Part shown: one piece after another, positions 25,238-33,042 of the stretch | How positions within the stretch are numbered: position 1 is the first letter of the stretch | Layout of the letters: each line of letters starts with the position of its first letter | Source: Planctomycetota bacterium | GTDB lineage: Bacteria; Planctomycetota; UBA1135; UBA2386 | Assembly (NCBI GenBank): GCA_020849665.1 | Contig: JADLFX010000060.1 | Coordinates: 1-64,000, forward strand | Direction: 5' to 3' | DNA: 64,000 nucleotides | Translations under genes and position numbers: made by a program | Notes under the pieces: model-generated | Told to the model about the DNA's origin: nothing | Databases searched by the model: none | Seen by the model: the letters and a program-made list of their open reading frames with translations, nothing else

Positions 25238-26350
25238 TCAGCTCGCGAAGCCGAGCAGCGTGCGCCAGCGCGGGTCGAGGGCGACCAGGTCGTTCGCGCG
25301 GCGCCACACCAGGGCGCCGCTGGCCTCAGCGATCCGGTAGAGCGAGCCCGCGACGCGGCGCAGCGTGGGCCAGTCGTACGGCAGGTTGGCCCTGGCGAAG
25401 CGCTCGCCCAGAACGCCCGAGTGGGTGGCGTTGTGGCTGCACCAGTGCTCCAGATGTTCGATGCTGGCGAGACGGTCGCGCTTCTCGCCGTTGCACTTGT
25501 CGTGGGCCAGGACGAAGTTGGGGCCCAGGTCGCGCATGTAGCGCGACCAAGGCAGGAAGTGGTCGACGGCGACTCTGCCGCGCAGAGGTTCGGCGCAGTA
25601 GAAGCAGCGATCGTCCTGCAGATCGCCGAGGAGCGGGCGCCACACCTGCAGGCTGGCGCGCGAACCCGGAAACAGGAACTCCTCGACCTGGGCCGCGGCG
25701 CCGAGGACCGCGGGATTGCAGCGCAGGACGAAGCGCAGCCACGCGGCGCGCACCATGTCCTCGATCAGCGGCGCGAAGAGCGCGAGGCAGGCCGCCGCGC
25801 CCTCCGCGAACACCAGCTCGAACTCGGAACCGCCCCGCGTGTAGAGGAAGTCGAGGGGGCGCTCCGCGTCGCGGACCTTCTGCAGCCTCCAGAGCGGCAT
25901 CCCGGCGATGGAGCGGCGCACATCGCGGAGCAGGCCCGCGCGCTCGCGTGGAGCGAGATCGCGCAGGCGCGCCCTCCCGGAGGCCTGGGTCGCGCGCAGG
26001 CGCTTCAGCACGCGGGGGATCTGCTGCTGCGACGCGCGATGCCGATGCTGGACGAGGATGCCGTGCCAGTCCATGGGCGCGGTGCGGCCGTAGTTCGGCG
26101 GCAGTTCGCGGACGCTCGCGTCCGGCCCGCCGAACGGGCGGAGGTGCGGCCAGTAGAGCTCGACGAAGTGCGGCGCCAAGGCGGCCACGTCCAGCGGCTG
26201 GCGCGGGTCGTGATCGGGGTTCTCGACCGCCCAACGGGTCAGCGCGAGGAGCAGGGCGAACTTGTAGGTGTTGTCGAAGTCGCCCTCGGTGAGGACGCGC
26301 TGCAGGTTGCGCAGGAAGCCGGCCTGCAGCTCTGCACTCGGCTGGTGCAT
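25238..26350 (-). CDS. HNH endonuclease-domain protein
   Basis: The 370-aa protein has a helical N-terminal region of about 245 residues and then an HNH nuclease core: CFYC zinc-knuckle pair (about 251-254), VAVDHFLPWSRYMRD with the DH of the HNH motif, and FVLAHDKCNGEKRDRL with the Asn and following Lys/Arg. It is not part of a recognisable restriction-modification or homing element. It starts 47 nt from a divergent methyltransferase-fold gene, but that enzyme lacks a DNA-MTase motif. A defence or repair role is possible, not shown. Confidence 0.85.
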   Translation of the reverse strand: MHQPSAELQAGFLRNLQRVLTEGDFDNTYKFALLLALTRWAVENPDHDPRQPLDVAALAPHFVELYWPHLRPFGGPDASVRELPPNYGRTAPMDWHGILVQHRHRASQQQIPRVLKRLRATQASGRARLRDLAPRERAGLLRDVRRSIAGMPLWRLQKVRDAERPLDFLYTRGGSEFELVFAEGAAACLALFAPLIEDMVRAAWLRFVLRCNPAVLGAAAQVEEFLFPGSRASLQVWRPLLGDLQDDRCFYCAEPLRGRVAVDHFLPWSRYMRDLGPNFVLAHDKCNGEKRDRLASIEHLEHWCSHNATHSGVLGERFARANLPYDWPTLRRVAGSLYRIAEASGALVWRRANDLVALDPRWRTLLGFAS

Positions 26351-26397
26351 GGACCCAGAGAGTAGGCGGGACGAATCACCTCGGGGAAGATGCGGCG

Positions 26398-27144
26398 GTG
26401 AGCCTCGTGGACGAGTACCGCCGGCAGGCCGGGTGGCGGGCCTGGAGCCAGGCGTTCGCGATGCTGCCGTCCCTGCACGGGCAGGTCGTGTTGGACCTGG
26501 GCTGCGGCGTGGGCGACCTGGCGGCCGAGCTGGTCGCGCGCGGCGCGCGCGTGCTGGGGGTGGACGGCAACGAGGAGCTGCTGGCCGCGGCGCGGGCGCG
26601 CGGCCTACCCGGGGCGGAGTTCGTGCAGGCGGACCTGGGCGCGTTGCCGGACCTGGGCGTGGCGGCCGACGGGCTGTGGTGCAGCTTCGCGGCCGCGTAC
26701 TTCCCTGACCTGCCCGCGGTGCTCGGGGCCTGGTCGCGTCACCTGCGTCCGGGGGTCTGGGCGGCGCTGACGGAGATCGACGACCTCTTCGGCCACGAGC
26801 CGCTGCTGGGACGCACCAGGGAACTCCTCGCCGGCTACGCGCGCGACGCGCTCGCGGCGGGCCGCTACGACTTCCACATGGGCGGGAAGGTGCGCCGGCA
26901 CATGGAGCGGGCGGGGTTCACCGTGGAGCGGGAGTCCGCGCTGCCCGACCAGGAGTTCTCGTTCGCGGGTCCCGCGCGTCCCGACGTGCTCGACGCATGG
27001 CGCGCGCGGCTCGCGCGGATGCAGGGGCTGCACGGGTACTGCGGCCAGGAGTACGCCGCGCTGCGGGACGACTTCCTCGGCTGCCTGGTGCGGGCGGACC
27101 ATCGCTCGCGGGCGCGCGTCGTGTTCTGCCTCGCGCGCCGGTGA
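26398..27144 (+). CDS. Class I SAM-dependent methyltransferase
   Basis: The 248-aa protein begins at GTG 26398 (MSLVDEYRRQAGWRAWSQ). Motif I is clear: VVLDLGCGVGDLAAELVARG (about 29-48), followed by acidic motif II VLGVDGNEELL and a motif-III-like AEFVQADLGALPDL. The rest (DGLWCSFAAAYFPDLPAVLG) fits a small-molecule methyltransferase of the UbiE/Tam type. DPPY/NPPY motifs of DNA methylases are absent. It is divergent from the HNH gene. Confidence 0.87.
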   Translation: MSLVDEYRRQAGWRAWSQAFAMLPSLHGQVVLDLGCGVGDLAAELVARGARVLGVDGNEELLAAARARGLPGAEFVQADLGALPDLGVAADGLWCSFAAAYFPDLPAVLGAWSRHLRPGVWAALTEIDDLFGHEPLLGRTRELLAGYARDALAAGRYDFHMGGKVRRHMERAGFTVERESALPDQEFSFAGPARPDVLDAWRARLARMQGLHGYCGQEYAALRDDFLGCLVRADHRSRARVVFCLARR

Positions 27145-27168
27145 CAGGATCAGGAGGAGGCGTGTTCC

Positions 27169-27801
27169 TCAGCGCCTGCCCTTGGCGGGTGCCGGAGGCT
27201 TCTTGGCCTTGGTCGCCGCCTTCCTGGCCGCGCGGGTCGCGGCCTGCTGCACCGCGGGGATGCGCGCGGTCTTGGTGGTCTTGCCGGGCCTGGCGCCCTT
27301 GGCCTTGGCCTTGGCCGCAGCGGCAGGGCGGCGCGATCCGCCCGCACGCGCCTCGCTGAGCACGCGCTGGTACTGGGTCACGTACTCGTGCGCGGTGACG
27401 CGGCGGACGGCGTCCGCGATCACGTCGAGCGCGAGGTCCTCGACCTTCTTGAAGCGGATGCAGCACTTGCCCATGTCGAGCTTCTTGCCGCTCTTCTTCC
27501 AGGCCTCGGTGAAGCGTCGCCACGCCTCGCCTTCGCCGTAGACGGTCATGAGGTACATCGACAGGTGGTTCTTCTGCGAGCAGAGCCCGGCGAAGGGCAC
27601 TGGCTGCCTGGGATCGCAGTGGTAGCCGGCCGGGTAGACACGATGCGGCACGTAGTACCCGATCATTCCGTACTGCATGCCCTCCTCGAAGTCCTTGTCG
27701 AGGTTGTCGCGGATCACCTTGCGCACGGCCTCGATGGCAGCGCGACGATCGGGGGGAAGTTCGGCCAGATAGGCCTCGACGGTCGTGGCTTTGCTCTGCA
27801 T
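27169..27801 (-). CDS. DUF1801 protein with Lys/Ala-rich histone-H1-like tail
   Basis: The 210-aa protein starts at ATG 27801 (MQSKATTVEAYLAELPPDRR), the normal start for the DUF1801/YdhG-like family: short helices, then FEEGMQYGMIGYYVPHR, and LSMYLMTVYGEGEAWRRF, KKLDMGKCCIRFKK. The domain ends near residue 150. The last 60 residues are a low-complexity tail of Ala, Lys, Pro and Arg (AAAKAKAKGARPGK; AARKAATKAKKPPAPAKGRR) resembling bacterial histone-H1-like tails. The tail would favour nucleic-acid binding; the domain's function is unknown. Confidence 0.85.
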   Translation of the reverse strand: MQSKATTVEAYLAELPPDRRAAIEAVRKVIRDNLDKDFEEGMQYGMIGYYVPHRVYPAGYHCDPRQPVPFAGLCSQKNHLSMYLMTVYGEGEAWRRFTEAWKKSGKKLDMGKCCIRFKKVEDLALDVIADAVRRVTAHEYVTQYQRVLSEARAGGSRRPAAAAKAKAKGARPGKTTKTARIPAVQQAATRAARKAATKAKKPPAPAKGRR

Positions 27802-27922
27802 GGCACGCGCATTCTGCCGCGGGGAGGCGGGGCGAACGAACGTTGGCGGGCGGGTTTCGCCACCGGGTGCCCGAGGGCGCGGGGCATGGCATGATCGGGG
27901 GACCTGGCTCGGAGTCCACCCC

Positions 27923-28915
27923 ATGCGTTTCCCCATCGCCCTGAGTCTCGCCCTCCTCGCCGTCCCGCTCTGCGCCCAGACCTGGCGCCTGCCTGCCGTC
28001 GACAGCGTCTCGATCTCGCGCAACGCGCCCAACGTGTTCACCGACAACCGGCTTCGCGCCTACAACAACCCCGGCGGCACCTCCAAGGACGTGGTCGGGC
28101 TCTACAAGTTCGACCTGAGCGCGATTCCCGACAACGTGGTGATCACGGGGATGCGTCTCACGCTGGCGATGGAGAGCGGATTCAACAGCCCGTACTCGGG
28201 CCCGGTGGTCGACCTGCTCCACTCCACCGACGACGCGTGGACACGCGGCACTGCGACGGCCGCCAGCGGTGCGCCGGGTGCCGTCGTGTGCGCGAGCCAG
28301 AGCGGCTTCGTGCATCCCAGGCACGTGTTCACGATCAACCTGTCGGCGTGGACCTGGGCCAACGACCTGCTCGACGACCGTCTCACCCTGGTGATCGACA
28401 ACGTCAACCCGGCGTACAGCTACGTGTACTTCTACGGGCACACCGGCGCGCCGGTCGGCCCGAACGCGCAGCTGGAGGTGGACGTCACTCCGACGTGCGG
28501 CACCCTGATCCCCTTCGGCCAGGGCGGCCTCGACACCCGCGGCGCGCGGATGACGATGACCGCGTCCGGATGCGCGGGGATCAACCAGACCCTGAGCGTG
28601 GGCGCGGCGCTGGGCACCGGCAACCTCGCGCAGATCGTCCTCTGGCTGGGCGCCTCCACCACCGGCTACGGCGGACTGAACCTGCCGTTCGACCTCGGCG
28701 TGATCGGCATGCCCGGCAGCCGGCTCTACACCGGCATGGACGTCTACCTCGGCGCGGTGCCGAACCTGAACGGTCGCGGCACCCTGCCGCTCGTGATCCC
28801 GAACAACGCCACGCTCTCGGGCGCGACCGTGCACTTCCAGACCGCGGCGTTCGACCCAGGCGCCACACCGCTCGGCTGGCTCACCAGCAACGGCCTGACG
28901 GTCGTCCTGCGGTGA
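27923..28915 (+). CDS. Secreted DNRLRE-domain protein
   Basis: A signal peptide (MRFPIALSLALLAVPLCAQ) leads a 330-aa protein. Residues about 25-190 form a DNRLRE-type beta-sandwich (FTDNRLRAYNN; DVVGLYKFDLSAIPDNVVIT; a C-terminal YSYVYFYGH strand), a family usually on bacterial surfaces. The last 140 residues begin at CGTLIPFGQGG and end FQTAAFDPGATPLGWLTSNG LTVVLR, a module also found at the ends of the proteins at 38092 and, more weakly, 33039 and 52469. A GGAG site lies 8-9 nt before the ATG. Role: surface or extracellular, otherwise unknown. Confidence 0.85.
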   Translation: MRFPIALSLALLAVPLCAQTWRLPAVDSVSISRNAPNVFTDNRLRAYNNPGGTSKDVVGLYKFDLSAIPDNVVITGMRLTLAMESGFNSPYSGPVVDLLHSTDDAWTRGTATAASGAPGAVVCASQSGFVHPRHVFTINLSAWTWANDLLDDRLTLVIDNVNPAYSYVYFYGHTGAPVGPNAQLEVDVTPTCGTLIPFGQGGLDTRGARMTMTASGCAGINQTLSVGAALGTGNLAQIVLWLGASTTGYGGLNLPFDLGVIGMPGSRLYTGMDVYLGAVPNLNGRGTLPLVIPNNATLSGATVHFQTAAFDPGATPLGWLTSNGLTVVLR

Positions 28916-28931
28916 AGCCGCGCGGACCCGT

Positions 28932-31580
28932 TCACACCGGGAGGTGGCGGGTCAGGGCGGGCCGGACGCCCGTGAGCACGTTGCGCACGCTGATCGGCGC
29001 GGCGCCGCGGTGCGACGACCGCGCGCGTACCGCGGCATCGGCGTAGCTGCCGCCGCGCTGGACGCAATTGACGTCCTGCAATGGCCCCTGTCCGGCCGGG
29101 TCCAGACGCAGCAGCGCGGGATCGGGCTCGCCACGCAGGCCGTCGCCCGAGCGCGGCACGGCGGAGCCCTGCGAGAGATCGCGGCACCACTCCCAGAGGT
29201 TGCCGTGCAGGTCGTGGAGACCGAAGGCATTGGGCCGGAACGTGCCGATCGGCGCCGTGACGAACCAGGCGTCCTGCAGCTCGCGGCTGATCGGGATCCC
29301 CTGCTGCTCCAGGGTCGCGGCCTCGCGCCCGGCGAGGTTGGCGTGGCCCTGGAGCGAGGCGACGTCGGGGCCCGAGGACCACGCCGTGCCGCTCCCGGCC
29401 CGACACGCATGCTCCCACTGCGCCTCGGTCGGCAGGTCCAGACCCAGGCGGTGCATCGCCTGCGCGGCGTCGAGCCAGCTGAGCGCCTCGACCGGGTGCA
29501 GCTCCGTGATCTGGACGGGACCGACCGGGGTGCCCACGGGGTAGTGGCTCGGATCGGTGCCGAACACGCGCCGCCACTGCGCGCGACTCATCTCGTGCTT
29601 GCCGATCCAGAACGGTCGCAGCTCGACCTCGTGCACTTCGCCCTGCCCCGGGGTGATCGTCCGCTCGTAGTTGGGCGCGGCGGGATCGCGTTGCTGGGCG
29701 CCGATCCGGGCCAGGCCACCGGGGATCAGCACCAGGACCACGCCGTGCTCCGCGCCGATCCGCAACTCGCCGTTGGCGTCGCGCTCCGGGGCGGCCCCGG
29801 TCTGCAGGACCACGAACTCGTGCAACCCGCTGTGCGGATCGGCGCCCAGTGGCACGAGGCCGCGCACGGGCGCGATGCGCAGGCCGGCGTACCTGGGTGA
29901 CGCGGCGATCGCCGCGCACGCCGCCTGCCATGCGGCGGCGGGCCGCTCGAGCGTGAGCTCCCGCACGCTCCGCGCCCACCTGGCGCGCCGCTCGACGTCC
30001 GCCAGCAAACCGTTCGCTCCGGCGAGTGCGGCGATCTCCTTCTCCAGCCCGGCCAGGGATTCGAGCAGGAAGCGCTCAGCGTCCGCGCCGGCGTCTCCCG
30101 CGCCGGGTCCCGGCCCCGCCACGCGCGCGGCCACCGTGGCGCGCAGGGCGTCGCGGCGGGCCGCACCGTCCAGGAGCTCCTTGGCCTGTGCCAGCCAGCG
30201 CTCGTACTCCGGCACGCGTTCGGGCGTCGCCGGCCAGAGCGTGGCGGAACGCGCGCGCAGGTCGCGCAGCGACACCACGTCGGCCAGGCCAAGGAACTCG
30301 TCCAGGCGCGCACGTGCCAGCACCTCGGCGTGGTGGGCGCGGTTCCAGGCCGTGGTGCTGAGCACGAGACCCGCGAGGAGGGCCAGGAGGGCCACGGCCG
30401 CCGCGCCCACCGGCCAGCGATGGCGGCGCACGAACTTGCGCACCTGGTAGCCGAGCCCGGGCGGCCCGGCCGTCACCGGTCGATCGTCGAGGTAGCCCTG
30501 CACGTCCTCCGCCAGCGCCGCCACGGTGGCGTAGCGGCGCTCGCACTCCTTGGCGAGCGCCTTCAACACGATCCAGTCCAGGTCGCCGCGCAGGCGGCGG
30601 GCGGTGCCGGGGTCCTGTACGCGGGTGCTGGGGCGCGGCGCCTCCGCGGCGCGGATCAGGGCGATCAGCTCGGAGACGCCGGCCGAGCGCCAGCGGGCGC
30701 GCGGATGGGGCAGCTCGCCGACCAGCAGCTCGAAGAGCACCACGCCGAGGGCGTAGACGTCGGTGCGCAGGTCCACGTCGAGGTCGCCCTCGGCCTGCTC
30801 CGGACTCATGTACTCCGGCGTGCCCAGGAGCGTGCCCGCGCGAGTCGTTTCGCGCGTCGCGAGGTCGGCCGCGAGCGCGCGGGCGATGCCGAAGTCGATC
30901 ACCTTGGGCCAGGGCTCGCCTTCGAGGTCCTGCACCAGGATGTTGGATGGCTTGAGGTCGCGATGGATCACGCCGCGCTGGTGGGCGTGGTGCACGCCGT
31001 CGCACACGCGCACGAAGAGGCGCAGGCGCGTGCGCAAGTCGAGCGCCCGCGCAGCGCAGAACGCGGTGATCGGCTGGCCAGGGACGTACTCGGTGACCAG
31101 GTACGGCCGGCCGTCGGGGGTCGCCCCCGCGTCGAGGATCTTGGCGATGCAGGGATGGTCGAAGCGCGCCAGCAGCTCGCGTTCGGCCTCGAAGCGGCGC
31201 AGCACCGCGGCAGTGTCCATGCCGGGGCGGATCAGCTTGAGGGCGACCTGGCGCCGGATCGGTTCCACCTGCTCCGCGAGGTGCACGATGCCGAAGCCGC
31301 CTTCGCCAAGGGGCGAGAGCAGCCGGTAGGCGCCGATCCGTTCCGGCGTGGCCGGCTCGGCGAGGCCCAGACCGGTCAGTGCGGCCTCGGCACCGGCCAG
31401 CTTCCGGCACAGGCGGCGCAGCGCCTCGGCGTGCTCGGGATGCGCGCGCAGGAGGCTCTCGAATTCCGCGCCGCGCTGCGCCGGCGGCAGCTCGAGGAAC
31501 ACCTCGTAGGCGCGCTCCTCCAGGGCCTCGGGAAGCGGTGGGCCGGGGGCGGAGGGCGGCGTTCCGGGCTGCTCGGTCAT
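28932..31580 (-). CDS. Membrane Ser/Thr kinase with C-terminal FGE-sulfatase-like domain
   Basis: The 882-aa protein has a helical N-terminus, then a kinase domain: GEGGFGIVHLAEQ (about 91), VALKLI, catalytic loop HRDLKPSN (about 204), IDFGIARAL, GTPEYMSPEQ. The transmembrane helix is about 390-410 (VGAAAVALLALLAGLVLSTT). The exported half has a helical stalk and an FGE-like fold from about 615 (VLVLIPGGLARIG; FWIGKHEMSRAQWRRVFG; LPTEAQWEHACRAG; GNLWEWCRDLS; VQRGGSYADAAVRAR). It has the RGGS signature but not the two catalytic Cys of true FGE, so substrate sensing is more likely. Unlike the other two kinases it has no sigma gene beside it; the next gene upstream encodes a membrane protein. 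Confidence 0.93.
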   Translation of the reverse strand: MTEQPGTPPSAPGPPLPEALEERAYEVFLELPPAQRGAEFESLLRAHPEHAEALRRLCRKLAGAEAALTGLGLAEPATPERIGAYRLLSPLGEGGFGIVHLAEQVEPIRRQVALKLIRPGMDTAAVLRRFEAERELLARFDHPCIAKILDAGATPDGRPYLVTEYVPGQPITAFCAARALDLRTRLRLFVRVCDGVHHAHQRGVIHRDLKPSNILVQDLEGEPWPKVIDFGIARALAADLATRETTRAGTLLGTPEYMSPEQAEGDLDVDLRTDVYALGVVLFELLVGELPHPRARWRSAGVSELIALIRAAEAPRPSTRVQDPGTARRLRGDLDWIVLKALAKECERRYATVAALAEDVQGYLDDRPVTAGPPGLGYQVRKFVRRHRWPVGAAAVALLALLAGLVLSTTAWNRAHHAEVLARARLDEFLGLADVVSLRDLRARSATLWPATPERVPEYERWLAQAKELLDGAARRDALRATVAARVAGPGPGAGDAGADAERFLLESLAGLEKEIAALAGANGLLADVERRARWARSVRELTLERPAAAWQAACAAIAASPRYAGLRIAPVRGLVPLGADPHSGLHEFVVLQTGAAPERDANGELRIGAEHGVVLVLIPGGLARIGAQQRDPAAPNYERTITPGQGEVHEVELRPFWIGKHEMSRAQWRRVFGTDPSHYPVGTPVGPVQITELHPVEALSWLDAAQAMHRLGLDLPTEAQWEHACRAGSGTAWSSGPDVASLQGHANLAGREAATLEQQGIPISRELQDAWFVTAPIGTFRPNAFGLHDLHGNLWEWCRDLSQGSAVPRSGDGLRGEPDPALLRLDPAGQGPLQDVNCVQRGGSYADAAVRARSSHRGAAPISVRNVLTGVRPALTRHLPV

Positions 31581-31699
31581 GCGTGGTCGCGTGCGCCTGG
31601 GCGCGAGCCACGGATGCTACGGGGCGAGGCGCCGTCCGTGGGGCACGGACCCGCCCCGTCGTCCTGCGCGCGGTCCCATGGACCGATCCCCGCGCGCGC

Positions 31700-32257
31700 T
31701 CAGGCGGCCGCAGGCCAGAGCCAGGCGAACGTGGCGCCGGTGACGAGCCCGTAGACCAGCCCGTCGAACACGAACTTGCAGGTGCTGCTCCAGGCCGAGC
31801 CCTTCCAGATCGAGTTGGTCACGTTGGTGAACGCGTAGGCCAGGACTCCCACGGTGCTCGCCATCCGGAACACGCCGGCGCCGCGCGGCATGGCCATCCC
31901 GGTGATGTAGGCGACGAACACGCTGACCACGAGGCAGAACGCGAACCACTGACCCAGGCTGCGGCCCATGTTCCAGGGGCCGTTCGGCATCACGGTCATC
32001 GTGCCGACCGGGCCCTGGTTGAGCCTGGCCACGTACTCGGGATCGTTCATGTCCTTCATCGACTTGCACATGGGGAACATGTACTCGCCCGGCTTCACGC
32101 CAGCCGAGCGCATCGCAGCGAGCACGGCCTCCTCGCCGTCCATCTTCCGCATGTCGGACTTGTGGTACGGCAGCACCATGTGGATGACGGAACTGGCGAC
32201 GAACACGAGCACGGCGGCGAGCACGATCGGGAGCCAGAGCGCGAAGACGGAAACCAT
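31700..32257 (-). CDS. Integral membrane protein, about 4 TM helices, 185 aa
   Basis: Hydrophobic segments lie at about 5-29, 104-123, 133-151 and 168-184. The loop after TM1 reads SSVIHMVLPYHKSDMRKMDG, followed by a predicted soluble helical part with MFPMCKSMKDMND. Similar membrane proteins with an H-x-V-L-x-x-H-like region occur in several phyla without known function. A GGAGGACTC stretch precedes the ATG. No enzymatic motif was identified. Confidence 0.8.
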   Translation of the reverse strand: MVSVFALWLPIVLAAVLVFVASSVIHMVLPYHKSDMRKMDGEEAVLAAMRSAGVKPGEYMFPMCKSMKDMNDPEYVARLNQGPVGTMTVMPNGPWNMGRSLGQWFAFCLVVSVFVAYITGMAMPRGAGVFRMASTVGVLAYAFTNVTNSIWKGSAWSSTCKFVFDGLVYGLVTGATFAWLWPAAA

Positions 32258-32454
32258 GAGTCCTCCTGGAGGGGGGTTGCCGACGCGGGTCGGCGGGTGT
32301 GCATGTGCCGCAGGACGCTAGCGCCGACGCGCCCCGGACTCCATTTCGGCGTCGGCCGGACGGGCGCGGGACCGGTGGACGGGACGCCTTCCGGCCCCGA
32401 ACCGGCGGTACGGCCCTTGCCCGCGCGGGTCGGGCGCGTAATCCCATCGGCCCG

Positions 32455-33042
32455 ATGAGCGCCGAGCCGTCCCGGAGCCTGGTCGAGGCCGCATCGCGCG
32501 GCGAAGCGCCGGCGATCGAGGAGCTGATCGCGCGGCACCTGCCGCGCCTGCGGGCCTACGTGCGCCTGCGGATGGGGCCGGAGCTGCGCCAGCGCGAGGG
32601 CAGCATGGACCTCGTGCAGTCGGTGTGCCGGGAAGTGGTGGAGCACCTGGCAGGCTTCCGCTGGGAGGGCGAGGAACGGTTCCTGGGCTGGCTCTTCACC
32701 ACGGCGCTCTACAAGGTGCAGGAGAAGCAGCGCTTCCACGGGCGCGAGCGGCGCGCGGCGGGCAAGGAGACGCGCGTGCCGGACGATGGCGAGTTGGTGG
32801 CGGCGCTGGACTGGCTCACACCGAGCCGCGTGGCGATGGGCCGCGAACGGCTGCACCGCTTCGAAGAGGCGTTCGCGCGCCTGCCCGAGGAGTACCGCGA
32901 GGTGATCGCCCTGGCGCGGATCGTGGGGTTGGGGCACCGCGAGATCGCCGCGCGGATGACGCGCAGCGAGGCGGCGACGCGCAAGCTGCTCGGCCGCGCG
33001 CTGGCCGAGCTCGGAAGGCTGCTCGGCGCCGAGGAGGGCTAG
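32455..33042 (+). CDS. ECF-type sigma factor, orphan
   Basis: The 195-aa protein has region 2 features (IEELIARHLPRLRAYVRLRM; EGSMDLVQSVCREVVEHLAG; FLGWLFTTALYKVQEKQRFH) and a region 4 helix-turn-helix (LPEEYREVIALARIVGLGHR then EIAARMTRSEAATRKLLGRA), typical of planctomycete ECF sigma factors. The start is ATG 32455; no strong ribosome binding site is visible. There is no anti-sigma or kinase on the same strand; it converges on the beta-helix gene with a 4-nt overlap of the stops. Confidence 0.88.
   Translation: MSAEPSRSLVEAASRGEAPAIEELIARHLPRLRAYVRLRMGPELRQREGSMDLVQSVCREVVEHLAGFRWEGEERFLGWLFTTALYKVQEKQRFHGRERRAAGKETRVPDDGELVAALDWLTPSRVAMGRERLHRFEEAFARLPEEYREVIALARIVGLGHREIAARMTRSEAATRKLLGRALAELGRLLGAEEG

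Noticed and set aside
25238..27144. Restriction-modification system
   Set aside because: The methyltransferase has no DNA-methylase catalytic motif (NPPY/DPPY or PCQ) and the HNH protein has no specificity partner.
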